This document shows positions 8,708 to 17,905 of a stretch of DNA of 64,000 nucleotides, piece by piece; position 1 is the stretch's first letter, and every line of letters begins with the position of its first letter. The notes beneath the pieces were generated by a model, which saw nothing but the letters and a program-made list of their open reading frames with translations, was not told the origin of the DNA and made no database searches. Made by a program: the position numbers and the translations under genes. Source of the DNA: Rhodospirillales bacterium (lineage in GTDB: Bacteria; Pseudomonadota; Alphaproteobacteria; Rhodospirillales; Thalassospiraceae); the NCBI GenBank assembly GCA_019634165.1, contig JAHQVT010000006.1:62001-126000 (forward strand), read 5' to 3'.

Positions 8708-9751
8708 ATGAGCGCGCACGTGAAGAAACCGGAAAAGCCCTGCAAGAAGATCAATCTCGCCCTTCAGGGCGGCGGGTCGCACGGGGCGTTTACATGGGGG
8801 GTGCTGGACCGGTTGCTTGAGGATGAGGAAATCGCGATTGAGGCGATTTCGGGGACCTCGGCCGGGGCGATGAATGCGGCTGTGGTGACATCGGGTTTTG
8901 CCAAGGGCGGGCATGACGGGGCGCGGGCCGATCTTGAAACGTTCTGGCAGGCGGTGTCAGAAGCAGCGCGCTATAGCCCGCTTCAGCGCAGTCCGATCGA
9001 TATTTTGTTTGGCAACTGGTCGCTTGAAAATTCGTTGGCTTATATGTGGCTCGATATGAGTGCGAAGATGTTTTCGCCCTATGACCTTAATCCGGCCGGG
9101 GATAATCCGCTGGCCGCGATTTTGAATGATGTGGTGGATTTCAAGGCGGTCAATGAAAGCCCGGCCAAGCTTTTTATCACCGCAACCAATGTTGAAACCG
9201 GGCAGGGCCGGGTGTTTCGCAATCCCGATATAAGTGTCGATGTGTTGCTGGCATCGGCCTGTTTGCCAACGATCTATAAGGCGATTGAAATTGACGGGGT
9301 GCCCTATTGGGACGGGGGATATTCCGGCAATCCAAGCCTTGGCCCGCTGGTGCTTGAATGTGGATCGGACGATACGGTTCTCGTACAGATCAATCCGGTC
9401 AAGCGGCCGGGCATTCCCAAATCATCGCGTGATATTGCCAATCGCCTGAACGAGGTATCGTTCAACAGCAGCCTGATGAAGGAACTTCGGATGATTTCGA
9501 TCCTGCGCAAGGATGCGCCGGAGCATGTCTGCGAAGCCAGCAAATGGGGGGCGATGCGGATGCATTGCATCGCAAGTGAGGCGATGCTTGAATTTGATCA
9601 ATCCTCCAAGATGAATGCGCAGTGGAGCTTTATGACCAAGCTGCGCGATACCGGGCGCGAGGCCGCTGCCGCGTTCTTGAAAAAGCATCGCCGTGATATT
9701 GGCGTTCGGCCATCGCTTGATCTTGATCTGTTTGCCCCTGATTACGCGTAA
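8708..9751 (+). CDS. Patatin-like phospholipase
   Basis: A 347-residue hydrolase of the RssA/YchK-like patatin family. The oxyanion motif is GGGSHGAF (residues ~21-28), the nucleophile elbow is GTSAG with Ser51, and the catalytic Asp is D202 in DGGYSGNP, so the Ser-Asp dyad is complete. Family members release fatty acids from membrane lipids or acyl esters; no secretion signal is visible, so it is probably cytoplasmic. AGGAG sits before the start. Its upstream neighbour is a membrane protein on the same strand. Confidence 0.92.
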   Translation: MSAHVKKPEKPCKKINLALQGGGSHGAFTWGVLDRLLEDEEIAIEAISGTSAGAMNAAVVTSGFAKGGHDGARADLETFWQAVSEAARYSPLQRSPIDILFGNWSLENSLAYMWLDMSAKMFSPYDLNPAGDNPLAAILNDVVDFKAVNESPAKLFITATNVETGQGRVFRNPDISVDVLLASACLPTIYKAIEIDGVPYWDGGYSGNPSLGPLVLECGSDDTVLVQINPVKRPGIPKSSRDIANRLNEVSFNSSLMKELRMISILRKDAPEHVCEASKWGAMRMHCIASEAMLEFDQSSKMNAQWSFMTKLRDTGREAAAAFLKKHRRDIGVRPSLDLDLFAPDYA

Positions 9752-9891
9752 GAAGGATCACACGAAGGATGAATGCTGCGTGCGATATGCAGCACGGACC
9801 GCAGTTTGCGCAAGATTGGGTGTCTGGTTCAGAAGGTGTAGCGTCAGTGATTATTCTCTGTTGGCTACTTATTTGAAAAGTTCGGGGATTT

Positions 9892-10443
9892 ATGCCGTCC
9901 AGTGCATTTGAAAAAATGATGGCAGGGGAGTGGTATTCCTGTCTTGATCCGGAATTATCGGTCATGCGTAAGCGTGCGCTTGAGGCGTCGCATGAGCATA
10001 GTGTGCTGTATCCTGATGAACGCGGAAATATTGGGCCGAAATTGCGGGAACTGTTTGCGTGTTGTGCCGATGACGTTCGGATCGAAGCGCGGTTTCATTG
10101 TGCCTATGGGGTGAATATTCATCTGGGGCGCGATGTGTTTTTGAATGTCGGCTGCGTCATTTTGGATACCGCACCGGTACATATTGGCGATCATTCGATG
10201 TTGGGGCCGAATGTGCAGATTTATTGCGCCGATCATCACCGCGACCCGGAGCTTCGCAAGCAGCATCTTGAAATCGCGCGACCGGTAACGATTGGCGAAA
10301 ATGTCTGGATCGGCGGGGGTGCGATTATTCTGCCCGGTGTGACGATTGGTGATGCGGCAATTGTCGGTGCCGGATCGGTGGTCACACGCGATGTGCCCGC
10401 CGGGGCGACTGTGGTTGGGAATCCGGCCCGTGTTCGGGCGTGA
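9892..10443 (+). CDS. Hexapeptide-repeat acetyltransferase, Maa/NodL/LacA family
   Basis: A 183-residue sugar O-acetyltransferase. The N terminus matches the Mac domain (FEKMMAGEWYSCLDPEL), followed by left-handed beta-helix repeats such as VFLNVGCVILD, NVWIGGGAIILPG and AIVGAGSVVTRDVP, and ending with VVGNPARV. It would transfer acetyl from acetyl-CoA to a sugar such as maltose or a galactoside; the substrate cannot be told from sequence. A fragment of a second member of this family lies at 12657-12770. It converges with the LysR gene on the right. Confidence 0.92.
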   Translation: MPSSAFEKMMAGEWYSCLDPELSVMRKRALEASHEHSVLYPDERGNIGPKLRELFACCADDVRIEARFHCAYGVNIHLGRDVFLNVGCVILDTAPVHIGDHSMLGPNVQIYCADHHRDPELRKQHLEIARPVTIGENVWIGGGAIILPGVTIGDAAIVGAGSVVTRDVPAGATVVGNPARVRA

Positions 10444-10468
10444 TCACCGCGAATGCCGGGTGGGATCG

Positions 10469-11383
10469 TTAATCGGGTTTACGGTTTGACAAGGCCGGAA
10501 CCGAACGAAGTTTCTGACCCAGGAAATCACCGAAGGCACGGACACGCGCAGGTGTCAGGCGCGACGGAGAGCGCAGGGCATAAACGTTCCATTCCGGTGT
10601 GATGGTATAGTCCGAAAGCAATGGCACCAATGCGCCGCTTTTGAGATGTTCGGCGACTTCCCAGTGGCACTTTCGCGCAATCCCGAGACCGGTCAGGGCC
10701 GCTTCGGTCACTGCTTCGGCAGAGTTGCTGGCGAAGTTGCCGGAAATCCTGATTTCGTATTCATCCGCATCGGGGCCGGTCATTTTCCAAGTGCGCATAT
10801 CTTCGCGGGCCAGACAGTTGTGATCGTGAAGGTCTTCGGGGAAGGTCGGCTTTCCGTGCCGTGCGATATAGTCTGGTGCAGCCACAATCATGCGCGGGCT
10901 TTCGGCAAGCTTGCGCGCCTTGAGCGTCGAGCTTTGCAAAGCGCCCAGCCGGATTGCGAGATCAATACCCTGTTCGACAATGTCGATGACGGAATCGGTC
11001 AGGTGCAACTGAATGGAGACATTCGGATGCAGATCGATAAATTCGGCAATATAGGGGGCGACATGAATGCGCCCAAAGGATGCCGGTGCGGCAATGCGCA
11101 ATTCACCGCGAATGGATTGCGGTTCGTATTGAATATCAGCCAGCGCGTCTTCGACATCGGCGACGATTTTCCGCGCATGTTCCAGGAAGGCTTCGCCATC
11201 TGCCGATAAGGAGACGGCACGCGTTGTGCGGTGGATCAGTTGCGTCCCGACCGCCGCTTCGAGTGCCTGAATACGTTGGGTCGTCGCCGTGGGTGACAGG
11301 CCGAATTCCGTACCGGCCTTGCCGATTGCGCCCAGCGTTGCAACCCGAATAAACAGTTCGATGGATTTCAAATCAAGGTTCAT
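10469..11383 (-). CDS. LysR-family transcriptional regulator
   Basis: A 304-residue regulator with the helix-turn-helix at residues ~5-62 (IELFIRVATLGAIGKAGTEF) and an effector domain of the CrgA/DmlR-like subgroup (ELRIAAPASFGRIHVAPYI). It diverges from the cupin-like gene at 11505 across 121 bp. That gap holds an ATCC/GGAT pair around an AT-rich core at 11420-11444, a plausible LysR site. The inferred target is the cupin gene. Confidence 0.92.
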   Translation of the reverse strand: MNLDLKSIELFIRVATLGAIGKAGTEFGLSPTATTQRIQALEAAVGTQLIHRTTRAVSLSADGEAFLEHARKIVADVEDALADIQYEPQSIRGELRIAAPASFGRIHVAPYIAEFIDLHPNVSIQLHLTDSVIDIVEQGIDLAIRLGALQSSTLKARKLAESPRMIVAAPDYIARHGKPTFPEDLHDHNCLAREDMRTWKMTGPDADEYEIRISGNFASNSAEAVTEAALTGLGIARKCHWEVAEHLKSGALVPLLSDYTITPEWNVYALRSPSRLTPARVRAFGDFLGQKLRSVPALSNRKPD

Positions 11384-11504
11384 TATTTGGTTTTATCACA
11401 TAGTCATTTTGTTTTGCATCCGATTATTTTATAAAAATGGATTGTGTATAGCTTGTCCTCAACAGGCGCAGGAGCCTGAGTGATGACAAGCAAAGGGTTT
11501 CCTC

Positions 11505-12356
11505 ATGAGTATACGTGCATTTATTTTCGCCGCCATGATGACTGGCGTATCCGCAGCTGCTCCGGTTCATGCAGAACCGGCCAGTGATGTTGTTTTACGG
11601 TCTGATGTTGTGTGTGAGCCGCTTAATCCCGCGCGCGGTGACGCCAGCCCCAAAGCCGGGGTTCTGTGGGGCGACATGCGCAAGGATGTTCCGACCGGTG
11701 CCATTATCGAATTTGCCGATGGTTTTTCATCCCCGCCGCATATCCACAACATTACCTATCGTGCGGTCGTGATCGAAGGGGCTGTTCATAATGATGATCC
11801 CACGGCCGAAAGCATGTGGATGGGACCGGGGTCATTCTGGACCCAGCCGGCGGGCGAGGCGCATATTACCGCAGCCCGCGATGGCGGCAGTGCCACGGCA
11901 TTTCTTGAAATTCTGGAAGGGCCGTATCTTGTTCAACCGACCGAAGAGCAGTTCGATAATGGCGAACACCCGATCAATCTTGATGCGGGCAACATTGTCT
12001 GGCTGGCGGCATCAGACGTGACCTGGATCGATCACCCCGATACCGATGACGCGTCAGGTGCCCAGATGGCATTTCTTTGGGGGCAGCTCAAAACGGGCGA
12101 GATGAACGGAACCTTCCTTAAACTGCCTGCGGGATTTGACGGCGAATTGATCAGCAACGATTCCCAATTGCGTGCTGTGCTTGTTTCCGGGGCTGCGACC
12201 TATGAACTTGCTGATACGGGCGATGCCAAAGCGCTGACACCGGGCAGCTATTTCGGATCAAAGGAAAAAGTCCGCCATCACCTTAAAGCCGATGCCAATC
12301 AGGACAGTGTTTTCTATGTGCGCACCGAAGGAAAATACGAACTGCGCGCCAACTAA
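11505..12356 (+). CDS. Secreted cupin-type (DUF4437-like) protein
   Basis: A 283-residue exported protein. Residues 1-23 are a Sec signal peptide ending PVHAEPA. Two related halves follow, each of cupin character: one has [20 protein letters not shown] and [16 protein letters not shown], the second has [10 protein letters not shown] and [14 protein letters not shown]. The His pattern in the first half suits a metal site; the second is poorer in ligands. Members of this group resemble DUF4437 and anti-sigma ChrR cupins, but no reaction is established. It is divergent from a LysR gene and ends at a strong terminator. Confidence 0.8.
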   Translation: MSIRAFIFAAMMTGVSAAAPVHAEPASDVVLRSDVVCEPLNPARGDASPKAGVLWGDMRKDVPTGAIIEFADGFSSPPHIHNITYRAVVIEGAVHNDDPTAESMWMGPGSFWTQPAGEAHITAARDGGSATAFLEILEGPYLVQPTEEQFDNGEHPINLDAGNIVWLAASDVTWIDHPDTDDASGAQMAFLWGQLKTGEMNGTFLKLPAGFDGELISNDSQLRAVLVSGAATYELADTGDAKALTPGSYFGSKEKVRHHLKADANQDSVFYVRTEGKYELRAN

Positions 12357-12385
12357 AAACGCATTCGATCCGTGACCGTATCAAG

Positions 12386-12421
12386 CATGCCGCACCGTGA
12401 AAGGTGCGGCATGTTTTTTTT
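12386..12421 (+). terminator. Rho-independent terminator of the cupin gene
   Basis: A perfect 11-bp stem (CATGCCGCACC / GGTGCGGCATG) with a 6-nt loop, followed by eight T, 30 bp after the stop codon at 12356. Confidence 0.95.
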
Positions 12422-12452
12422 CGGGGGCATGGCGTTTGTCGGTGAAGGGGGC

Positions 12453-12660
12453 TTATTTGCCAATCCCGACCTTGATGGCGAATTTGCGCAACGGGCCGAT
12501 GCGGTTGATTGCCGAGAGGCAGGCATAGCGCAGATCGCGCAACGGTTTTGGATCCAACATTGACGCGCGGTTGAGCAGATCAATGCCGCCGACACGGGCC
12601 AGTGTTTTGGGCAACTGGCGGCGTTCATAGGATTTCAAAAGCGGGGTCGCGCCGATATCC
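12453..12660 (-). pseudogene. C-terminal remnant of a UbiH-family hydroxylase
   Basis: On the minus strand this stretch encodes about the last 68 residues of a UbiH/COQ6-type FAD hydroxylase ([20 protein letters not shown] to AIKVGIGK and a stop). It is closely similar, at DNA and protein level, to the end of the intact gene at 27137-28351. Similarity stops abruptly at GATATC (12654-12659), where an unrelated gene remnant begins on the other strand. No start or FAD domain exists here, so it is a relic of a duplicated or relocated gene. Confidence 0.88.
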
Positions 12661-12770
12661 TGCCCGGAGTGGCGATTGGTGATGACGCGATCATTGGTGC
12701 CGGGGCAGTGGTGACAAAGAATGTCGCACCGGGTGTAACCGTGGTTGGTAATCCAGCACGGGTGATCTGA
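12657..12770 (+). pseudogene. C-terminal remnant of a hexapeptide acetyltransferase
   Basis: Encodes the last ~37 residues of a NodL/Maa-like acetyltransferase ([19 protein letters not shown], then VVGNPARVI and a stop). It is related to but clearly different from the end of the intact gene at 9892-10443, so it derives from another family member. The upstream body of the gene is missing and is replaced by the UbiH remnant in opposite orientation, sharing the GATATC at the junction. Confidence 0.87.
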
Positions 12771-13212
12771 AATAATTCAGCGGTCTTCGTCCCTGCGTCT
12801 CACGCTTAACGCCTCACACCTCACACCTTATTACACCCACTTAGCACCTGACGCTCAAGCTTCGAAGCCTGAAGCCTCGCGCCGACGCTGGGCGAGGAGT
12901 TGTCGCTGGTTTGTGGGTGCTGTCATTGGGCCAGGTGTTGATTGCCACAAGTCGATTATAGAGTTCGGGTGCGCGTTGTCGGTTGCAACTGGGCTGGTAG
13001 GGGGGGGGCATGATCTGACTGATAGCATTTGAAATGACTTAAATTCTTCTCTTGGGTTTTGATGGATTTTCGATGGATTTTAATCGGTAAGGGGGTCAAA
13101 AAACCGAAGCGATAATCCCATATGCACAATTAGCGAGTGTTGTATTTTGAGTTGATTGTTCTGATCGGCAGAAAAATGCAGAGTTGGTTGGAGCAGATCA
13201 GGGGATGAATGC
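12771..13212. other. Intergenic region, no gene seen
   Basis: Around 440 bp with low-complexity pyrimidine-rich DNA near 12795-12885 (repeated CCTCACAC and related words), a run of nine G at 13000-13008 and short GATGGATTTT repeats near 13060-13080. It looks like decayed DNA attached to the pseudogene scar, plus the promoter of the 13213 gene. Confidence 0.5.
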
Positions 13213-14397
13213 GTGAAAACAGGCTTGAGACATTTTTGTGCATTGGTTTTTGGTTTTCTCGTGTTGGCGCGTATGGCGCAAGCAGCGCCTGATCCTGTTT
13301 TGGTCGGGTTTGACGGGGCATATTTATTAAAAAATTCGACGTCGGCCCAAGCAATTGAATTGGGGCTTAAGGCGGCGATCCATGAGATTAACCAAGCCGG
13401 TGGCGTGCTGGACGGGCGTATGATCGAGTTGGTAACCAAGGACAACCGATCCGTCCCGGCGCGCGGCATTGCCAATCTGGAAGATTTTGCAGCGATGCAA
13501 GATTTGGTTGCCGTCATTGTCGGGCGTTTCAGCCCGATCATTTTACAACAGATCGAAAAAACGCATGAATTGCAGATGCCGTTGCTTGATGTTTGGGGCG
13601 CGGCAGATGGCATCATCGATCATAGTTTTGATCCCAGCTTTACGTTTCGTCTGTCGTTAAAGGATGGTTGGGCAATGCCGGCCATGTTGGAGCAGATAAA
13701 AAACAAGAACATCACTAAAATCGGGGCATTGTTGCCCAATAGCGGCTGGGGGCGGAGCAATGATAATGCGCTGGCCGCGGCGCTTTCGCACATGCCGGGG
13801 ATCGAGCTGGTTGAGTCGGTCTGGTATAATTGGGGCGAGCGGGACATGCTGCAATATTATCAGTTGCTGATGGGGGCGGGGGCGCAGGCTATTCTTTTGG
13901 TGGCCAACGATATTGAAGCAGCCCTTTTGGTGCGTCAGTTATCTGCCACCCCGAGGGTTCCACGTGTTCCGATTATTTCGCATTGGGGGGTTACGGGCGG
14001 AGACATGCGCAGTGCATCCGGGCCGGGATTGCTGGAACTTGATTTCAGTGTCGTTCAGACATTCGGTTTTTCCAAAGCCATGTCAGGTCCGCTTCAAACA
14101 TTTCAAAAAACCCTTGGCGAATTGATCGGGAACGATGATTTCGCAACGCTTGAATCCCCGGTCGGGGTTGGTCATGCCTATGATATGATGCATCTTTTGG
14201 CCATGGCGATTGACAAGGCCAATTCAACAGACCGCTTGGCCATTCGGGATGCCTTGGAAAATCTGGGTGTGCATCACGGTCTGGTAAAGACGTATGATCG
14301 TCCCTTTACGCCTGAAAATCATGAAGCCTTGGGGCCAGAACAGGTGTTTTTTGCCAAGTATCGCGATGACGGTGTTCTTGTTCCGATTGGTCAATAG
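13213..14397 (+). CDS. Periplasmic ligand-binding protein, branched-chain amino acid (type I) fold, next to a sensor kinase
   Basis: A 394-residue protein starting with GTG. Residues 1-24 are a signal peptide ending AQAAP. The mature part is a Peripla_BP_6/LivJ-like domain (PVLVGFDGAYLLKNSTSAQA, EINQAGGVLDGR, IELVTKDNR). No ABC permease or ATPase genes lie beside it. It is followed after 12 bp by a hybrid histidine kinase on the same strand. This suggests that it serves as a ligand sensor feeding the kinase and not as a transport protein; that role is inferred from context only. Confidence 0.87.
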   Translation: MKTGLRHFCALVFGFLVLARMAQAAPDPVLVGFDGAYLLKNSTSAQAIELGLKAAIHEINQAGGVLDGRMIELVTKDNRSVPARGIANLEDFAAMQDLVAVIVGRFSPIILQQIEKTHELQMPLLDVWGAADGIIDHSFDPSFTFRLSLKDGWAMPAMLEQIKNKNITKIGALLPNSGWGRSNDNALAAALSHMPGIELVESVWYNWGERDMLQYYQLLMGAGAQAILLVANDIEAALLVRQLSATPRVPRVPIISHWGVTGGDMRSASGPGLLELDFSVVQTFGFSKAMSGPLQTFQKTLGELIGNDDFATLESPVGVGHAYDMMHLLAMAIDKANSTDRLAIRDALENLGVHHGLVKTYDRPFTPENHEALGPEQVFFAKYRDDGVLVPIGQ

Positions 14398-14409
14398 GGT
14401 GAGTATCTG

Positions 14410-17124
14410 ATGATAGAGCGCCCAGTGAGCGAGGAAATCAAACCGCCTGTTTCCCGTCCGTGGTGGCAAGGTGTTGCCGCGCGCATCATGATTGCGATGG
14501 CGTTGCTGTCGCTTGTACTGATGCTGATTATGTCGACGCTGTCTTATAACGCCCTGCGCCAGATGACATTGAAAGTCGCCAGCCAGTCGCTTGAAGGCGA
14601 GGCCAGAACGCTGCGCCATGATCTTGAGGGGCGGGTGCTTTCGCTGATTGATAATCTTCGGGAATTGTCAGGCAATGCGTTATTTGCCAATGCATTGGCC
14701 GATGATCGCGGGCGCGACGCCTATTTGCGCGAGTTTCTGGATGGATTTTCATCTGCGCAGGGGTTTGACCTTAAGGTTGTCATGACCGATTTTCGTGGTC
14801 GAATATTGGCTGACAATGGCGAGGATATAGCGTTACTGGTGCCGGTTTCGTGGATTGCGGGGATGATTGAAAACGCGCGTGGCGCGGGACGGGTCATCAT
14901 ATCAGACGGTGATCCATATTTGGTTTTGGCCGAGCCGATTATTTACCGCAATACCGGGACGTCAGAAGGGGCGTTGATTTTTCAGCTTAATTTACGCGAA
15001 TGGCAGGCTATCCCGTCGATCAGCAATATTTTTGTCGATCAGCCATGGGTGTCGTCAATGACGCTGGATATGGCGGAGGTCGCCAGACCTAGCCATATGA
15101 TGATTGTCGATGACGAGGGGGGCCGGGATGCCGGTTTGACCGTGCATACGGACTTGATGTTCCCCCAAAGCATCGAGGGACCATTATTGGAAGTTCGCCT
15201 TGTTGCCAAGAAGTCCTTTGTCGAGAAGCCGCTTGATGACTTGCTGTTTAATGTTGCTGCTGTTGGCAGTTTGATATTTGCCTTGGCGTTGGTGGTTAGC
15301 TTCTTCCTTGCGATGTCGCAAACCCGCAAACTGGTAAGATTGCGCCAAGAAGCTGATCAACTGGCCGGGGGGGATTTCAAGGATGTTTCATTTACATCCA
15401 ATAATGACGACGAGATTGATGACCTGGCCGAAGCATTCAATACACTGGTTGATGAGTTGCGCGGTGCCTATTGTCAGCTTGAGGGGCAGACCCAGCGCGA
15501 TATCGAGCAACGCGAATTCCGATATCAAAGCATTATTACCAACAGTGCCGAGGGGATTATCACCCTGTCGCGATCAGGAACGATCGAAACGATAAACCCG
15601 TCGGCCGAGCGGATATTTGATTATGCCGCGGATGATGTCATCGGCAAAAACATTTCAATCATGATGCCGGAAAAAGATCGGGCCGAACATGATTCTTATC
15701 TGCGTCATGCCGAGTTGCATGCAACCCGGATCATCAACCGGTCGCGCGATCTTTTGGGTTTGAAAAAGGATGGCAGTACATTTCCGCTTGAACTTACGGT
15801 CTCCCCGATGGAGCTGGACGGTGAGCAGAAATATATCGGCATTATGCGCGACATTTCGGAGCGCAAGGAATTCGAAGACCGGATCAATGTTGCAAGGGTT
15901 GAAGCCGAACAGGCCAATCAGGCGAAGTCACAATTCCTGTCGAGTATGAGCCACGAATTGCGCACGCCGTTAAATGCCATTTTGGGATTTGGCCAAATTC
16001 TTGAAATGGGGGGCGGTGGGACGCTTTCGGAGAGCCAGAAAAATGCTGTTTCCCAGATATTGCGCGGCGGACGCCATTTATTGGAACTGATTGATCAGGT
16101 TTTGAATCTGGCAAAAATCGAAAGCGGCACATTCACGGTGTCGATTGAAGATGTCGATGTTTTGCCCGTCCTTGAAGATGCCATTCAAATTACCCGTGCA
16201 ATGACCGAAACCAAGAACATCAAGGTTGAGTGTGATCTGCCTTCGGTGCCGTCGTTGTTTGTTCGGGTCGATAAAACCCGGTTCCAGCAAGTGCTGCTGA
16301 ATTTGTTGTCCAATGCCATCAAGTATAATCATGACGGTGGATCGCTGTCGCTGCGCTGTCGGGCGGACAATGGGGTATGCCGGATTGAAGTTCGTGATAC
16401 CGGATCGGGCATCCCGGAACATTTACATGATCAGGTCTTTACCCCGTTCAACCGTCTGGGGGCCGAAGGCAGTGATACCGAAGGTACGGGGATAGGTTTG
16501 ACCATCACCCGCGAATTGATCCATTTGATGTCGGGCGAGATTGGATTTACCTCGTCTGAGGGCGAAGGCGCATTGTTCTGGTTTGAATTGCCTTTGGGCC
16601 GCGAAGTCAAGATTGAAAAGGCCGATGATGGGCCCAGCGCGGATATGGGGGCAACGCAGGATGATGGCGATGGTGCAAAACTGCCGCGCCGCAAGGTTCT
16701 GTATGTTGAAGACAATCTTTCAAATCGTGCATTGATGGAAATGATATTGACCAAAAATGACCGGTTTTCCTTGATAACGGCGGTAGATGGAGAAACCGGC
16801 GTTGAAATGGCGCGGCGTGAAAAGCCCGATCTGATTTTGATGGATATTCATTTGCCCGGTATCAGTGGGATTGAGGCGATGCGCCAAATCCGTCGTGACC
16901 CTGATACGGCGGATATTCCGATCTTTGCGCTGAGCGCAAATGCCATGCAGCAGGACATCGATAGCGCGCTTGCAGAAGGTTTTGATAATTACCTGACCAA
17001 ACCGTTCAATATTCCAGCCGTACTGGAAGCCATTGGCAAGGCGGTTGATAAAGACGTTGATATGCCCGACATGCCCAATGCGAATGATAAAGCAGCAAGC
17101 GTGGATAAATCGAGCCTGCATTGA
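14410..17124 (+). CDS. Hybrid sensor histidine kinase/response regulator
   Basis: A 904-residue membrane kinase. Domains in order: transmembrane segment ~29-50; periplasmic Cache-like sensor ~50-275; transmembrane segment ~276-300; HAMP ~300-355; PAS ~372-490 of the FixL style (SAEGIITLSRSGTIETINPS); HisKA with His515 in SHELRTPLNAILGF; HATPase with the N box NLLSNAIKYNHDGG and DTGSGIP; C-terminal receiver ~760-880 with phospho-acceptor Asp812 in LMDIHLPG. It has no DNA-binding output, so a further phosphotransfer partner elsewhere is expected. It is cotranscribed with the binding protein upstream. Confidence 0.93.
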   Translation: MIERPVSEEIKPPVSRPWWQGVAARIMIAMALLSLVLMLIMSTLSYNALRQMTLKVASQSLEGEARTLRHDLEGRVLSLIDNLRELSGNALFANALADDRGRDAYLREFLDGFSSAQGFDLKVVMTDFRGRILADNGEDIALLVPVSWIAGMIENARGAGRVIISDGDPYLVLAEPIIYRNTGTSEGALIFQLNLREWQAIPSISNIFVDQPWVSSMTLDMAEVARPSHMMIVDDEGGRDAGLTVHTDLMFPQSIEGPLLEVRLVAKKSFVEKPLDDLLFNVAAVGSLIFALALVVSFFLAMSQTRKLVRLRQEADQLAGGDFKDVSFTSNNDDEIDDLAEAFNTLVDELRGAYCQLEGQTQRDIEQREFRYQSIITNSAEGIITLSRSGTIETINPSAERIFDYAADDVIGKNISIMMPEKDRAEHDSYLRHAELHATRIINRSRDLLGLKKDGSTFPLELTVSPMELDGEQKYIGIMRDISERKEFEDRINVARVEAEQANQAKSQFLSSMSHELRTPLNAILGFGQILEMGGGGTLSESQKNAVSQILRGGRHLLELIDQVLNLAKIESGTFTVSIEDVDVLPVLEDAIQITRAMTETKNIKVECDLPSVPSLFVRVDKTRFQQVLLNLLSNAIKYNHDGGSLSLRCRADNGVCRIEVRDTGSGIPEHLHDQVFTPFNRLGAEGSDTEGTGIGLTITRELIHLMSGEIGFTSSEGEGALFWFELPLGREVKIEKADDGPSADMGATQDDGDGAKLPRRKVLYVEDNLSNRALMEMILTKNDRFSLITAVDGETGVEMARREKPDLILMDIHLPGISGIEAMRQIRRDPDTADIPIFALSANAMQQDIDSALAEGFDNYLTKPFNIPAVLEAIGKAVDKDVDMPDMPNANDKAASVDKSSLH

Positions 17125-17138
17125 TTTTGGCATGGGAT

Positions 17139-17164
17139 AAAAAAGACAGGCGGGAAACCCCGCC
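17139..17164 (-). terminator. Terminator of the cytochrome b561-like gene
   Basis: Read on the minus strand, a GGCGGG/CCCGCC hairpin with a 4-nt loop is followed by TGTC and six T. It lies between the stops of the convergent kinase and cytochrome genes. Confidence 0.75.
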
Positions 17165-17239
17165 CGTAAGTGGGACAAATGACGTCAAAGATGTTTGACG
17201 GAGGCATCGAAGGTTGTTGGGTGGTTCAGGGGCGTAACG

Positions 17240-17773
17240 TTAGGAAATGTCGCATGCGCCTGCGCGACGTTTTCTGCCGGTAATCATGGCGCGGACCAGA
17301 TTTTCATGATGGCGAAAACTGGCAAGCAGGACGCCAATTATGTGGCCCATCACAAGGGCAAGCAAACCGTTGGCAAGAAATTCATGGGTGTTTTCAACCC
17401 AGTCTGATCCCCAAAAAGCGTCGGTTGTGTAAAGCCAGCCGCTAAAGGCACAGCCCAACATGGCAAGCATCAGGGCAATGATCATGGCGGACCCAGCCGG
17501 ATTATGGCCAAGGTAGCGGCGTTCGCGCCCCTGAAGGATATCGCCAAGATATTGTTTTGTTTCAGTGGGGCCTTTGACAAATTGGGTAAAGCGGGCATAG
17601 CGCGTACCGATTAGGCCCCAGACAAGACGCAGCGCAATCAGGCCTGCTGCAACGTATCCAGCCCAATGATGCAAGCTGTCCCAATCATCGGACGTGATCC
17701 AGGCAATCGCAAAACTTGCTGCCAAGCCCCAATGAAATACGCGAATAAACGGATCCCATACTTTTACAGGCAT
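17240..17773 (-). CDS. Cytochrome b561-type membrane protein (b-type dihaem)
   Basis: A 177-residue four-helix membrane cytochrome of the Ni/Fe-hydrogenase b-subunit/cytochrome b561 group. The opening VWDPFIRVFHWGLA and later LHHWAGYVAAGLIALR carry the expected haem histidines, with further His in the last helices (ALVMGHIIGVLLASFRHHEN). AAGGAG precedes the start. It shares a strand with the PepSY protein 132 bp upstream. Cytochrome b561, PepSY and a QseBC-like system often occur together, suggesting that the pair is a target of the regulator at 18417. It would carry electrons between quinol and a periplasmic partner. Confidence 0.9.
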   Translation of the reverse strand: MPVKVWDPFIRVFHWGLAASFAIAWITSDDWDSLHHWAGYVAAGLIALRLVWGLIGTRYARFTQFVKGPTETKQYLGDILQGRERRYLGHNPAGSAMIIALMLAMLGCAFSGWLYTTDAFWGSDWVENTHEFLANGLLALVMGHIIGVLLASFRHHENLVRAMITGRKRRAGACDIS

Positions 17774-17905
17774 GAAAATTCTCCTTGATCACGGGCAGAT
17801 TTCGCTTTGGCGGGGCTTTTGATGCCACCGCCAAAGCAGAAAAGTTGGACATGGTTTGACGTGGTTTGATGTGGGGGAAGTTTCGCTGAAACGGGGGATG
17901 CCCGA

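Noticed and set aside
12453-12770. A functional small gene in the scar
   Set aside because: Both frames encode only C-terminal pieces of larger known families, lack starts and face each other across a break.
13000-13008. Run of nine G as a phase-variation tract
   Set aside because: It lies ~200 bp upstream of the nearest gene in decayed DNA, with no promoter or reading frame across it.
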